Positions 1 to 6,335 of a stretch of DNA of 12,557 nt are shown piece by piece. Made by a program: the position numbers and the translations under genes. Source of the DNA: Burkholderiaceae bacterium. GTDB lineage: Bacteria > Pseudomonadota > Gammaproteobacteria > Burkholderiales > Burkholderiaceae. Every line of letters starts with the position of its first letter. Positions within the stretch are counted from its first letter, which is position 1. The notes under the pieces were generated by a model. It did not search any database. It was not told the origin of the DNA and worked only from the letters and a program-made list of their open reading frames with translations. Where the stretch lies: contig CANGWT010000041.1 of NCBI GenBank assembly GCA_947457745.1, positions 1 to 12,557 on the forward strand. Direction: 5' to 3'.

Positions 1-1
1 G

Positions 2-529
2 AATGCATTGCCTGCTTGGTATTGGACTGGCAACACCAAGATGAAGTGTATGCAGCAGGCGATAGACCAAACCCTGGAGTATGGTTATGCCCACCATATT
101 CAACGCCTGATGGTGACTGGTAACTTTGCATTGCTTGCAGAAATCTTGCCAAAAGAGGTATGTGACTGGTATTTGGCGGTCTATGTTGATGCGATTGAGT
201 GGGTGGAGTTGCCTAATACGGCAGGTATGGCCTTATTTGCGAGTGGTGGCCGTTTTACTAGCAAGCCTTATATTGCGAGTGGCGCCTACATCAAAAGAAT
301 GAGTAACTATTGCGACTCCTGCCAATACAAGCCTGAGATCCGATTTGGGGAGGGTGCTTGCCCGATGACGACCCTCTATTGGAACTTCCTGATTAAGCAT
401 CGGACCCAATTTGAGGCTAGCCCCCGTACTCGGCTGATGACTGCGAACCTATCCCGTATTAGCGATACAGATCAGCAGGCAATCGTGCACCACGCCAAAG
501 GCCTTCTAGGGGATTTAAAGTCCCTCTGA
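2..529 (+). CDS. FeS-type cryptochrome / (6-4) photolyase (PhrB-like), C-terminal part, 5' end outside window
   Basis: This is the C-terminal end (about 175 residues) of a flavoprotein of the FeS-BCP family, the bacterial (6-4) photolyases and cryptochromes that bind FAD and a 4Fe-4S cluster and repair UV (6-4) photoproducts with light. The frame is open from base 2, so the start lies upstream; the TTG at base 8 is internal. Four cysteines are visible at fragment residues 16, 104, 107 and 120. Their spacing (88, 3, 13) equals that of the cluster ligands C350, C438, C441 and C454 in Agrobacterium PhrB, as I recall them. The motif PAWYWTG before the first Cys and the stretch GGRFTSKPYIASG are typical of the FAD-binding helical domain. 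All four ligands are present, so the cluster is probably intact. Whether the enzyme repairs DNA or acts as a photoreceptor cannot be told from this part. It ends 88 bases before the DUF2452 gene. Confidence 0.9.
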   Translation, partial: NALPAWYWTGNTKMKCMQQAIDQTLEYGYAHHIQRLMVTGNFALLAEILPKEVCDWYLAVYVDAIEWVELPNTAGMALFASGGRFTSKPYIASGAYIKRMSNYCDSCQYKPEIRFGEGACPMTTLYWNFLIKHRTQFEASPRTRLMTANLSRISDTDQQAIVHHAKGLLGDLKSL

Positions 530-617
530 GAGACTTACTCTATTTATAGCTCTAAAAAACGCATTTTGTGAATTTGTGTCACACTTTCACTATATAAATC
601 AGCAGGTTAAAAAAGTC

Positions 618-1070
618 ATGAGAATTGAAGATACTGATCCAGCACGGCATGCTGGCATTGAATATCCCATGGAAGTGGGTGCGCCTGTATTTGCACCGAT
701 TAAGGTCTTAGAAGAAAAAGACAAGGCGGTCAATGTCGCGCGCCAGAACGCAAAGCTTGAATACGATCGCATCATGGAGCAAGCTGAAGTATTAATGAAG
801 CAGGCGCGCGCTCTTCAGGCTCGTTTGGATGCAACGGAAATGGTCCATGGCGCTAAATTTAGTTTTAATCCCCTTCATGGAAAAACCTATCACCTCTATT
901 TCGATAGCCGCATTGGCACAAATGTATTGATTCAAAATGGGCCTGATCAGTGGAGTTGCGGCATTCCAGATGCCTGGACTTATTCGATGGCAGTCAAAAA
1001 GCTTGGGGACAGTACCTGGGCTATCGTTGAAGAGGACGAGGTCGTCTCTTCCTCTATTGCAGTAAGATAA
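618..1070 (+). CDS. DUF2452 family protein
   Basis: A 150-residue soluble protein of the DUF2452 family, whose function is unknown to me. The family pattern is visible: an N-terminal segment ending in VGAPVFAP (residues 20-27), a charged helical stretch likely to form a coiled coil (about 30-75), then a compact C-terminal part with GKTYHLYF (88-95), a GPDQWSC segment and a final acidic tail after STWAIVEED. No signal peptide or membrane helix is seen. The start is uncertain. ATG at 618 has AGCAGG 11 bases upstream, while a GTG at 576 would add 14 residues but has no purine-rich site before it; the family-like region begins only after 618 in either case. It follows the photolyase gene on the same strand, and a shared transcript is possible but not shown. 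The family call rests on recognised sequence pattern. Confidence 0.8.
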   Translation: MRIEDTDPARHAGIEYPMEVGAPVFAPIKVLEEKDKAVNVARQNAKLEYDRIMEQAEVLMKQARALQARLDATEMVHGAKFSFNPLHGKTYHLYFDSRIGTNVLIQNGPDQWSCGIPDAWTYSMAVKKLGDSTWAIVEEDEVVSSSIAVR

Positions 1071-1098
1071 TTTTTTTATAAAAATAATAAGGTGACTT

Positions 1099-2079
1099 GT
1101 GACAACTGCTCGAATTGTTAGTCTTTCAGAACTCGGCAACGCCGATGTGATTCAGTTAATCGATAAAGAGCTTCCAGCTCCAGGAAAAGGCGAAGTGCAA
1201 CTTCGTCAAACTGCTATTGGTTTTAACTTCATTGATGTGTACCAGCGCTCTGGTGTTTATCCCTTGGAATTACCAACGGGTTTAGGTCATGAGGCAGTTG
1301 GTGTAGTTGAGGCGCTTGGTGAAGGTGTTACTCGATTCAAGCTGGGCGATCGTGTAGCGTACATTAATGCCGGTATTGGCGCTTATGCCAGTGCGCGCAA
1401 TGTTGCAGTGGATAAGTTGGTTGCAGTGCCAGACAATGTATCTGATGAAATTGCTGCTGCTGTGTTTTTTAAAGCAATGACTGCCCAATACTTAGTTCAA
1501 AAAACCTACAAGGTGAAAGCTGGAGATGTCGTCTTAGTTCATGCTGCCGCTGGTGGTGTTGGCCAAATTCTATCGGGATGGGCAAAATCTTTGGGTGCGT
1601 TTGTAGTAGGTACAGTAGGATCCGAAGCTAAGTTTGCCGTAGCAAAAGAAGCGGGCTGTGATGCTGTATTGGACTACTCAAAACCAAATTGGGTCGAAGA
1701 GTTTATGAAGGCAACAGGTGGTCGTAAAGCGAATGTAGTTTATGACTCGGTTGCTAAGACTACTTTCTTGGGATCACTCGATTGTGCTGCACCATTTGGA
1801 ATGGTGGCTTTATTTGGCGCTGCTTCTGGACCTGCTCCCGAGATTCAGCCAGAGATTCTGAATAAGAAGGGTTGCCTCTTCTTAACTAGACCTTCCGTAT
1901 TCCCACATAACGCTACGCCAGAATTGCTTCAAGAAAATGCTCGTGCAGTATTTGATGCAATTGCAGAAGGCCGCGTGAAAGTGCAGATCGGTGCCAAGTT
2001 TAAGCTCGAGCAGGCTGCTGATGCTCACAGAGCTGCAGAAGGTAGAAAAGTTTTGGGTGCAATCGTAATTACTCCGTAA
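1099..2079 (+). CDS. NADPH:quinone oxidoreductase, zinc-independent MDR family
   Basis: A 326-residue cytosolic medium-chain dehydrogenase/reductase of the quinone oxidoreductase (zeta-crystallin) branch, expected to reduce quinones or reactive enones with NADPH. The N-terminal GroES-like domain (about 1-120) contains the family pattern GFNFIDVYQRSGVYP (41-55) and GLGHEAVGVV (61-70). The Rossmann domain follows with the nucleotide-binding loop AAAGGVG at 149-155. The catalytic and structural zinc cysteines of alcohol dehydrogenases are absent, as expected for this branch, and length is normal. The start is GTG at 1099, preceded by AAGGTG with a 4-base spacer; this places it 28 bases after the DUF2452 gene. 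A strong intrinsic terminator lies 20 bases past the stop, so the transcript ends here. The real substrate is unknown; qor-like enzymes are broad. Confidence 0.92.
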   Translation: MTTARIVSLSELGNADVIQLIDKELPAPGKGEVQLRQTAIGFNFIDVYQRSGVYPLELPTGLGHEAVGVVEALGEGVTRFKLGDRVAYINAGIGAYASARNVAVDKLVAVPDNVSDEIAAAVFFKAMTAQYLVQKTYKVKAGDVVLVHAAAGGVGQILSGWAKSLGAFVVGTVGSEAKFAVAKEAGCDAVLDYSKPNWVEEFMKATGGRKANVVYDSVAKTTFLGSLDCAAPFGMVALFGAASGPAPEIQPEILNKKGCLFLTRPSVFPHNATPELLQENARAVFDAIAEGRVKVQIGAKFKLEQAADAHRAAEGRKVLGAIVITP

Positions 2080-2099
2080 ACAAAAAGCTGAGTTATGAG

Positions 2100-2123
2100 A
2101 GCCCCGCTACGGCGGGGTTTTTT
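2100..2123 (+). terminator. Intrinsic terminator of the quinone oxidoreductase gene
   Basis: The arms CCCCGC (2102-2107) and GCGGGG (2112-2117) enclose the loop TACG, and the flanking G2101 and A2100 can pair with the first two bases of a run of six T (2118-2123). GC-rich stem, tetraloop and U tract make a textbook Rho-independent terminator for + strand transcription. Confidence 0.92.
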
Positions 2124-2214
2124 ATTGACATGGCGTAGTAGTTTGTTTTTCGGAGACATGCAATCTCTAAAAATTGATGCAGCGCGATATAAAGCTAAGT
2201 TCCGCTTTCTCCGC

Positions 2215-2220
2215 TATAGT
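2215..2220 (+). promoter_or_regulatory. Possible -10 element for the MBL-fold hydrolase gene
   Basis: TATAGT matches the sigma70 -10 consensus at five of six positions and sits 35 bases before the ATG. No -35 box at a 16-18 bp spacing can be seen, and there is no extended -10 TG. Since the preceding gene ends in a strong terminator, a promoter is needed between 2124 and 2254, but this exact site is only a guess. Confidence 0.25.
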
Positions 2221-2243
2221 TCGACAAGATAGATCATAAAACT

Positions 2244-2249
2244 CGGAGG
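2244..2249 (+). promoter_or_regulatory. Shine-Dalgarno site that decides the start of the MBL-fold gene
   Basis: CGGAGG ends 5 bases before ATG 2255 and only 2 bases before the adjacent in-frame GTG at 2252. The spacing favours ATG 2255 as the real start. Confidence 0.75.
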
Positions 2250-2254
2250 CAGTG

Positions 2255-3112
2255 ATGCGCAGATATATTTTGTTGGACACTTTTTTAGTTGGGATTGCGG
2301 CTGCATGTTTCATGGCTTCCTCAGTATCCGCTCAAGCTCAAGCGCCTAGTAAATCTAGTGCACAGCCTGTAACAGATGTTCTGTGGTTAGGTCAGGCTGG
2401 ATTTCGCATTAAAAGTCCCGGCGGCAAGGCAATCTTGATCGACCCCTGGATTACTGGTGGCCCTAAAACCCCAGCCATTTATAAGAACGATTTGTCTGCT
2501 ATTGGCCCAATTGATTTGTTATTGGTAACGCATGCTCACGTCGATCATATTGGCGATGCACCTGCACTTGCAAAAATGAATAACACCAAGTTGTACGGAC
2601 CCGCAGATATGGTGACCCCATTGATTACCTTGGGAATATTGCCTGCCGATCTTGGTCATCGCTTCAACAAAACTGGTCGTGTTACACCATTGCCTGGCAT
2701 CAAGGTTACGGCAGTACAGGCTGAGCACTCCTCCTTACTAGTATGGAAGAATCCGGCAACTGAAAAGATGGAGTCTCATGCAGCAGGCGAAGCGATGGGC
2801 TACATCATTGAGCTTGAGAATGGCTTCAAAATTTGGCATATGGGTGATACGGGGCTTTTTGGCGATATGAAGTTTATTGGCGAGCATTACAAGCCAGATT
2901 TGGTCATGATCCCTATTGGTGGTAATTTCACTATGGCGCCGGACGATGCTGCCTTCGCTTTACGAACCTGGGTAAAGCCAAAAATGGTTATACCAATGCA
3001 TTACAACTCCAATCCATTGGCGAAGGGCACCTTGGCCGAATTCCAAGAGGCCATGAAGGGCAGCACGATTAAGATTATTCCCATGACTGAGGGGCAGACA
3101 GTTCAGTTCTAA
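2255..3112 (+). CDS. Exported metallo-beta-lactamase-fold hydrolase, UPF0173-like
   Basis: A 285-residue metal-dependent hydrolase of the metallo-beta-lactamase fold. The metal site motif HAHVDH is at 93-98 (His93, His95, Asp97, His98), preceded by LLVTH and by the strand motif LWLGQAGFRIKSPGGKAILIDPW (from residue 43) that is typical of UPF0173/YtkL-like proteins. Further ligand candidates are the Asp in HMGDTGLFGD, the His in QAEHSS and the His in IPMHYNS near the C terminus. Residues 1-26 look like a Sec signal peptide (basic MRRY, hydrophobic core, cleavage near SVSA-Q), so it probably works in the periplasm; most UPF0173 proteins I know of are cytosolic. The substrate is unknown. It stands alone, with a terminator upstream and 31 bases to the next gene. 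A classical beta-lactamase function is not suggested by the motif context. Confidence 0.88.
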   Translation: MRRYILLDTFLVGIAAACFMASSVSAQAQAPSKSSAQPVTDVLWLGQAGFRIKSPGGKAILIDPWITGGPKTPAIYKNDLSAIGPIDLLLVTHAHVDHIGDAPALAKMNNTKLYGPADMVTPLITLGILPADLGHRFNKTGRVTPLPGIKVTAVQAEHSSLLVWKNPATEKMESHAAGEAMGYIIELENGFKIWHMGDTGLFGDMKFIGEHYKPDLVMIPIGGNFTMAPDDAAFALRTWVKPKMVIPMHYNSNPLAKGTLAEFQEAMKGSTIKIIPMTEGQTVQF

Positions 3113-3143
3113 TTAGTGGAATGCACTGTTAAATAGGAATTTT

Positions 3144-3896
3144 ATGGACTCTATTTCACCTGAAGTCAGGATGCAGCTCGCGCCCAATGGCGTTCTATCG
3201 GCTGCAGTGTATTTGGGTAACTTCTTGCTAGTGACTGGTCGGTCGTCTTCTGGAGAGCCTACTGGTATCGCGCCTGACATCTGCCGAGCGATTGCAAAAC
3301 ACTTGGGTGTGAAATTAAATTTGCAGGGCTTTAATACGCAAGACGAGGTTGTCGAGGCCGCTGTCAGTGGAAGATGTGGCATCTCTTTATTAGGCTCCGA
3401 TCCCGCGCGCGCTCAGAAGGTCAGTTTTACTCCTGCTTACGTAGAGCTAGAGGCCTGCTATTTGGTTCCCGCAAATTCAACTATTACAGAAATATCTCAA
3501 GTAGACCAGCCGGGGATTCGAATTGCATCCTTTTATAAGAGTGCTTATGACCTTTGGTTACAGCGTAATCTAAAACATGCCAGCTTAGTGCATGCCGATA
3601 GTGTGAAGGCGAGCAATGAATTATTCGTCAGCGAGAAATTAGATGCTTTGGCAGGCTTGAAAACTGGCCTAGTTACTGCCTCTCAAGATATTCCTGGATC
3701 GAGAATTCTGGATGGCCAATTTACTGGAATACAGCAAGCGATTGCCACACAAAAAACACATCTAGAGTCGATTGAGTTTTTGAATGCTTGTGTAGAAGAA
3801 TTCATTAGATCTGGTTTGGTGGCTGATCTCATTAGGCAATATCAGGTACAAGGTTTATCGGTTGCATCGCCCCCTCAAATATCTTCAGAAAAATAA
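3144..3896 (+). CDS. Family 3 extracellular solute-binding-like protein without signal peptide
   Basis: A 250-residue protein with the SBP_bac_3 (amino-acid ABC transporter binding protein) fold pattern: an opening strand LSAAVYLGNFLLV (18-30), the GIAPDICRAIAKHLG segment (41-55) that corresponds to the G-x-x-x-D ligand loop, then PARAQKVSFTPAY and a second lobe. The usual signal peptide is missing. ATG 3144 has AGGA at a 5-base spacing, and an in-frame TAG at 3114-3116 leaves no room for an export signal upstream. Either it stays in the cytoplasm or it leaves by an unknown route. I recall similar signal-less proteins with the same N-terminal pattern (PEVR.QLAP.GVL.AA) in other proteobacteria, so this looks like a family trait. 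The gene is one base away from the BUG protein gene and is probably co-transcribed with it. No permease or ATPase is near. Its ligand is unknown. Confidence 0.8.
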   Translation: MDSISPEVRMQLAPNGVLSAAVYLGNFLLVTGRSSSGEPTGIAPDICRAIAKHLGVKLNLQGFNTQDEVVEAAVSGRCGISLLGSDPARAQKVSFTPAYVELEACYLVPANSTITEISQVDQPGIRIASFYKSAYDLWLQRNLKHASLVHADSVKASNELFVSEKLDALAGLKTGLVTASQDIPGSRILDGQFTGIQQAIATQKTHLESIEFLNACVEEFIRSGLVADLIRQYQVQGLSVASPPQISSEK

Positions 3897-3897
3897 T

Positions 3898-4869
3898 ATG
3901 CAAAAGTTACTCCTAGCCCTCATTTTGGGCTCACATTTTTTGACTCATCAAGCTGCAATTGCTCAAGTAGCCACTTACCCAAATCATCAAATTAAGATCA
4001 TCTCTCCATTTGCTACTGGTGGTATCGCTGATGGTTTTTCACGAATTATTGCCCAGGGATTAAGTGAGGCTTATGGGCAGCCAGTGATTGTGGAAAACAA
4101 AACGGGGGGTGGAGGTAATATCGGTACTGATTTTGTGGCCAAATCACCGGCAGATGGTTACACCTTGATCATGGGCAGTATTGGCACGCATGCAGTAAAC
4201 CCCTACTTAGTGAAGAGCATGCCCTATGACCCCTTCAAGGATTTTGTGCCAGTAGCTTTTGTACTTGATGCCGAGGGTTTATTGGCTGTTAATCCTAGCG
4301 TCCCGGTGAAAAATGTCAGTGAGCTCATTAACTACATCAAAGCTAATCCAGGAAAAGTATCTTATGGGTCGGGTGGTATTGGTACTGCTAGTCATTTGGC
4401 AGGAGAACTTTTTATTCTCACCGCAAAGGTTGATATGACGCATATCCCTTATAAGGGAAATGCATTGGCGATTACTGATTTGATTGGCGGCCAAACTCAA
4501 TTGATGTTCGCCACGATGCCAACAATTCTGCCTTACGTAAAGACCGATAAATTACGTGGCTTAGCGGTAACAGGCGCTACAAGAGATCCTTCGATGCCTG
4601 ATTTGCCGAGTATTAGCGAGACACTGCCTGGATTTGATGTCAAAAATTGGATTGGTTTATTCGCACCCGCAGGTACTCCCCCAGCAATTGTGAAGAAGCT
4701 TAACGCGGAAGTGGGAAAAATAATGCAACAGCCTGCCGTTCAGAAAAAGCTAGAGTCAGAGGGGGCGAAGTATTACGCCATGTCACCCGAGGCTTTTGGA
4801 TCGTTTCAGAAGAAAGAATCAGCCCGCTGGGGCAAGATCATTAAAAGCGCCGGTATTAAGCCTGAATAG
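3898..4869 (+). CDS. Tripartite tricarboxylate transporter-type substrate-binding protein (BUG/TctC family)
   Basis: A 323-residue periplasmic binding protein of the BUG (Bordetella uptake gene)/TctC family. These proteins bind carboxylates or related small molecules. A signal peptide covers residues 1-22 (MQKLL, hydrophobic core, cleavage after AIA). The mature protein opens with the family pattern IISPFATGGIADGFSR (34-49), where the GG and Asp45 form the usual ligand loop, then VENKTGGGGNIGTDFVAKSPADG, PYKG and GLFAPAGTP. Length is normal. ATG 3898 is chosen because the signal peptide begins right there; an upstream TTG at 3862 would add 12 residues before the signal and overlap the previous gene. 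The ATG follows the stop of the signal-less binding protein by one base, implying translational coupling. No TctA/TctB membrane genes are in view, as is usual for orphan BUG proteins in Burkholderiales. The ligand is unknown. Confidence 0.93.
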   Translation: MQKLLLALILGSHFLTHQAAIAQVATYPNHQIKIISPFATGGIADGFSRIIAQGLSEAYGQPVIVENKTGGGGNIGTDFVAKSPADGYTLIMGSIGTHAVNPYLVKSMPYDPFKDFVPVAFVLDAEGLLAVNPSVPVKNVSELINYIKANPGKVSYGSGGIGTASHLAGELFILTAKVDMTHIPYKGNALAITDLIGGQTQLMFATMPTILPYVKTDKLRGLAVTGATRDPSMPDLPSISETLPGFDVKNWIGLFAPAGTPPAIVKKLNAEVGKIMQQPAVQKKLESEGAKYYAMSPEAFGSFQKKESARWGKIIKSAGIKPE

Positions 4870-4874
4870 CATCA

Positions 4875-4894
4875 TGAGGGGTGCTTCCCCCTCA
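4875..4894 (+). terminator. GC-rich hairpin after the BUG gene, possible terminator without U tract
   Basis: TGAGGGG (4875-4881) pairs perfectly with CCCCTCA (4888-4894) around a 6-base loop, starting 6 bases after the BUG stop. No T run follows, so it is not a canonical intrinsic terminator; it could protect the 3' end or act in Rho-dependent ending. The reading as a terminator is an inference from position and stability. Confidence 0.35.
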
Positions 4895-4955
4895 CTCCGC
4901 ATATAATTGCCTAAGCGCTTGAATTAAAAGAAATTTATTCTTTAAATACTGTTTT

Positions 4956-4966
4956 AGGTGGTTTGA
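4956..4966 (+). repeat. Direct repeat copy 1 upstream of ccmA
   Basis: AGGTGGTTTGA, identical to the copy at 4997-5007 (41 bases from start to start). Its last four bases are the TTGA of the candidate -35 box of the ccm promoter. It may be an operator half or a relic of a small duplication. Confidence 0.6.
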
Positions 4967-4991
4967 CAGCCCCATGTGGGTCTTGGACAAT
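4963..4991 (+). promoter_or_regulatory. Candidate sigma70 promoter of the ccm operon
   Basis: A perfect -35 box TTGACA (4963-4968) is followed after exactly 17 bp by GACAAT (4986-4991; four of six matches to TATAAT). Transcription would start near 4998, giving a leader of about 28 bases before ccmA. Two weaker alternatives exist upstream: TTGAAT (4919-4924), 17 bp, TTAAAT (4942-4947); and an isolated TATAAT at 4902-4907 with no -35 partner. The ccm cluster needs a promoter in this 156-base gap because all later junctions overlap. Confidence 0.45.
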
Positions 4992-4996
4992 GCCTG

Positions 4997-5007
4997 AGGT
5001 GGTTTGA
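4997..5007 (+). repeat. Direct repeat copy 2 at the predicted ccm transcription start
   Basis: AGGTGGTTTGA, second exact copy. It covers the predicted start of transcription, and its TGA (5005-5007) is also the in-frame stop that limits ccmA upstream. The 41-bp period is close to four turns of DNA, so two bound proteins would face the same side. Confidence 0.6.
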
Positions 5008-5025
5008 TTCAAGCCATTTCTTCCA

Positions 5026-5673
5026 ATGACAGCGACTAATTCCTTCTACCCAGCATCTTCATCTATAGCCCTCGAAGCTCGGGCGATCGCTTGCGTGCGC
5101 GGTGATCGAGAGCTTTTTTCAGGCCTTGATTTAGAGTTATTTGCTGGGCAGTGCCTCCATATTCGTGGCGAGAATGGCGTTGGTAAAACGAGCCTCTTGC
5201 GCTTACTCACTGGCTTGGCTTCCCCTGAGTCTGGTGAGGTACTTTGGTATGGCCATTCCATCAAAAAACAAGCATCGGAATATCACAGCAAACTTTTGTT
5301 TTTAGGTCATCGAGATGCACTAAAAGAAGACCTCAGTGCTATTGAGAATTTGCGTATGTATGCAGCGATCGATGGCATTGCGCTCTCTGAGCAAGATGCT
5401 TTTGCTAGCTTATGGCGATTTGGCCTGAAGGGGCGCGAAGACCTGCCTATCCATTGTTTATCAGCGGGACAGAAAAAACGTGTGCTGATGGCGCGCATGC
5501 TAACGCGAGGGGCGCAAGTCTGGATTTTGGATGAGCCCTTTAATGCTTTAGACGTCCATGCCGTGGGGGAGTTACAAGATTTGATAGTCGAGCATCTTCA
5601 GGGTAATGGTTTGGTAGTGCTGACAAGTCATCAGCCCTTAGTGATTCCCGGTTTGCGAGTATTGGATCTATGA
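5026..5673 (+). CDS. ccmA: Heme exporter ATP-binding protein CcmA
   Basis: The 215-residue ABC ATPase of System I cytochrome c biogenesis. With CcmB it forms the motor that, together with CcmCD, uses ATP to release heme-loaded CcmE from CcmC. Visible motifs are Walker A GENGVGKT (48-55), the CcmA-type signature LSAGQ (145-149, instead of LSGGQ), Walker B VWILD (165-169) with catalytic Glu170, and the switch His in LTSHQP near the C terminus. The N terminus is about 14 residues longer than the family core, which begins near ALEARAIACV. ATG 5026 is the only usable start: an in-frame TGA at 5005-5007 lies just upstream and no ATG, GTG or TTG stands between. It has no recognisable Shine-Dalgarno site. 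The stop overlaps the ccmB start (ATGA). Confidence 0.97.
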   Translation: MTATNSFYPASSSIALEARAIACVRGDRELFSGLDLELFAGQCLHIRGENGVGKTSLLRLLTGLASPESGEVLWYGHSIKKQASEYHSKLLFLGHRDALKEDLSAIENLRMYAAIDGIALSEQDAFASLWRFGLKGREDLPIHCLSAGQKKRVLMARMLTRGAQVWILDEPFNALDVHAVGELQDLIVEHLQGNGLVVLTSHQPLVIPGLRVLDL

Positions 5674-6335
5674 GCGCTTTCATCGCCATTATCCATCGCG
5701 ATCTATTGCTAGTGATGCGTCGCAAGAGCGAGGTCCTCACTGCATTATTTTTCTTTGTGATTGTGACGAGCTTGTTCCCATTAGGGATTGGTGCTGATAC
5801 TGCCTTGTTGAGAAAGATTGCGCCTGGCGTGATTTGGGTTGCGGCCTTACTCTCGACCTTACTTGGTTTACAGCGGATGTTTGCAGCTGATTACGCAGAC
5901 GGCACTCTCGAGCAACTGGTCTTGTCCCCGAATGCATTTACCGCCTTAGTATTTGGCAAGATCGTCGCCCATTGGCTGGTGTGTGGGCTACCCTTGGTTT
6001 TGTTGGCGCCAGTGATCGGCATTCAGTTTGACTTAGATGGCCAGTCTTTAAGAGTACTGATGGCAGCCTTATTACTCGGAACACCTGTTTTATCCTTGCT
6101 AGGCTCGGTTGGAGCGGCTCTCACCCTTGGGGTCAGGGGTGGTAGCGTATTGATGAGCCTCCTGATCTTGCCGCTCTATATTCCTGTTTTAATCTTTGGG
6201 GCAGGTGCCGTATACGCCAGCAGTGTAGGACTTGATATCACAGGGCATTTTTCACTGTTGGGCGCTTTATTGATTTTGGCATTAGCATTTGTACCTTGGG
6301 TTAGTGCGAGCGCTGTAAAGATTGCTATCGAATGA
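5670..6335 (+). CDS. ccmB: Heme exporter membrane protein CcmB
   Basis: A 221-residue inner-membrane protein, the permease-like partner of CcmA in the CcmABCD complex. About six hydrophobic segments can be seen, beginning at residues 22-40. The conserved cytoplasmic loop FAADYADGTLEQL lies at 71-83 and is a hallmark of CcmB. Length is as usual for the family (about 220). It starts with ATG overlapping the ccmA stop by four bases and ends with the same ATGA overlap with ccmC, so CcmA, CcmB and CcmC are probably made in linked amounts. Despite the older name heme exporter, family knowledge points to release of holo-CcmE rather than heme transport. Confidence 0.97.
   Translation: MSAFIAIIHRDLLLVMRRKSEVLTALFFFVIVTSLFPLGIGADTALLRKIAPGVIWVAALLSTLLGLQRMFAADYADGTLEQLVLSPNAFTALVFGKIVAHWLVCGLPLVLLAPVIGIQFDLDGQSLRVLMAALLLGTPVLSLLGSVGAALTLGVRGGSVLMSLLILPLYIPVLIFGAGAVYASSVGLDITGHFSLLGALLILALAFVPWVSASAVKIAIE

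Noticed and set aside
508..525. Short hairpin (GGGGA / TCCCT) at the end of the photolyase gene
   Set aside because: It is inside the coding sequence, has only five pairs including one G-T, and no U tract follows.
792..1139. Minus-strand ORF of 115 codons across the end of the DUF2452 gene and the start of the quinone reductase gene
   Set aside because: It lies opposite two well-supported genes, shows no family pattern and has no upstream ribosome site.
2125..2130. Perfect TTGACA right after the terminator, possible -35 for the MBL-fold gene
   Set aside because: No -10 like sequence occurs 16-18 bases downstream, where there is only a T run and CGGAG.
4927..4943. AT-rich inverted repeat AAAGAA / TTCTTT before ccmA
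   Set aside because: Weak AT-only stem in an AT-rich spacer; likely chance, and no link to a known operator.
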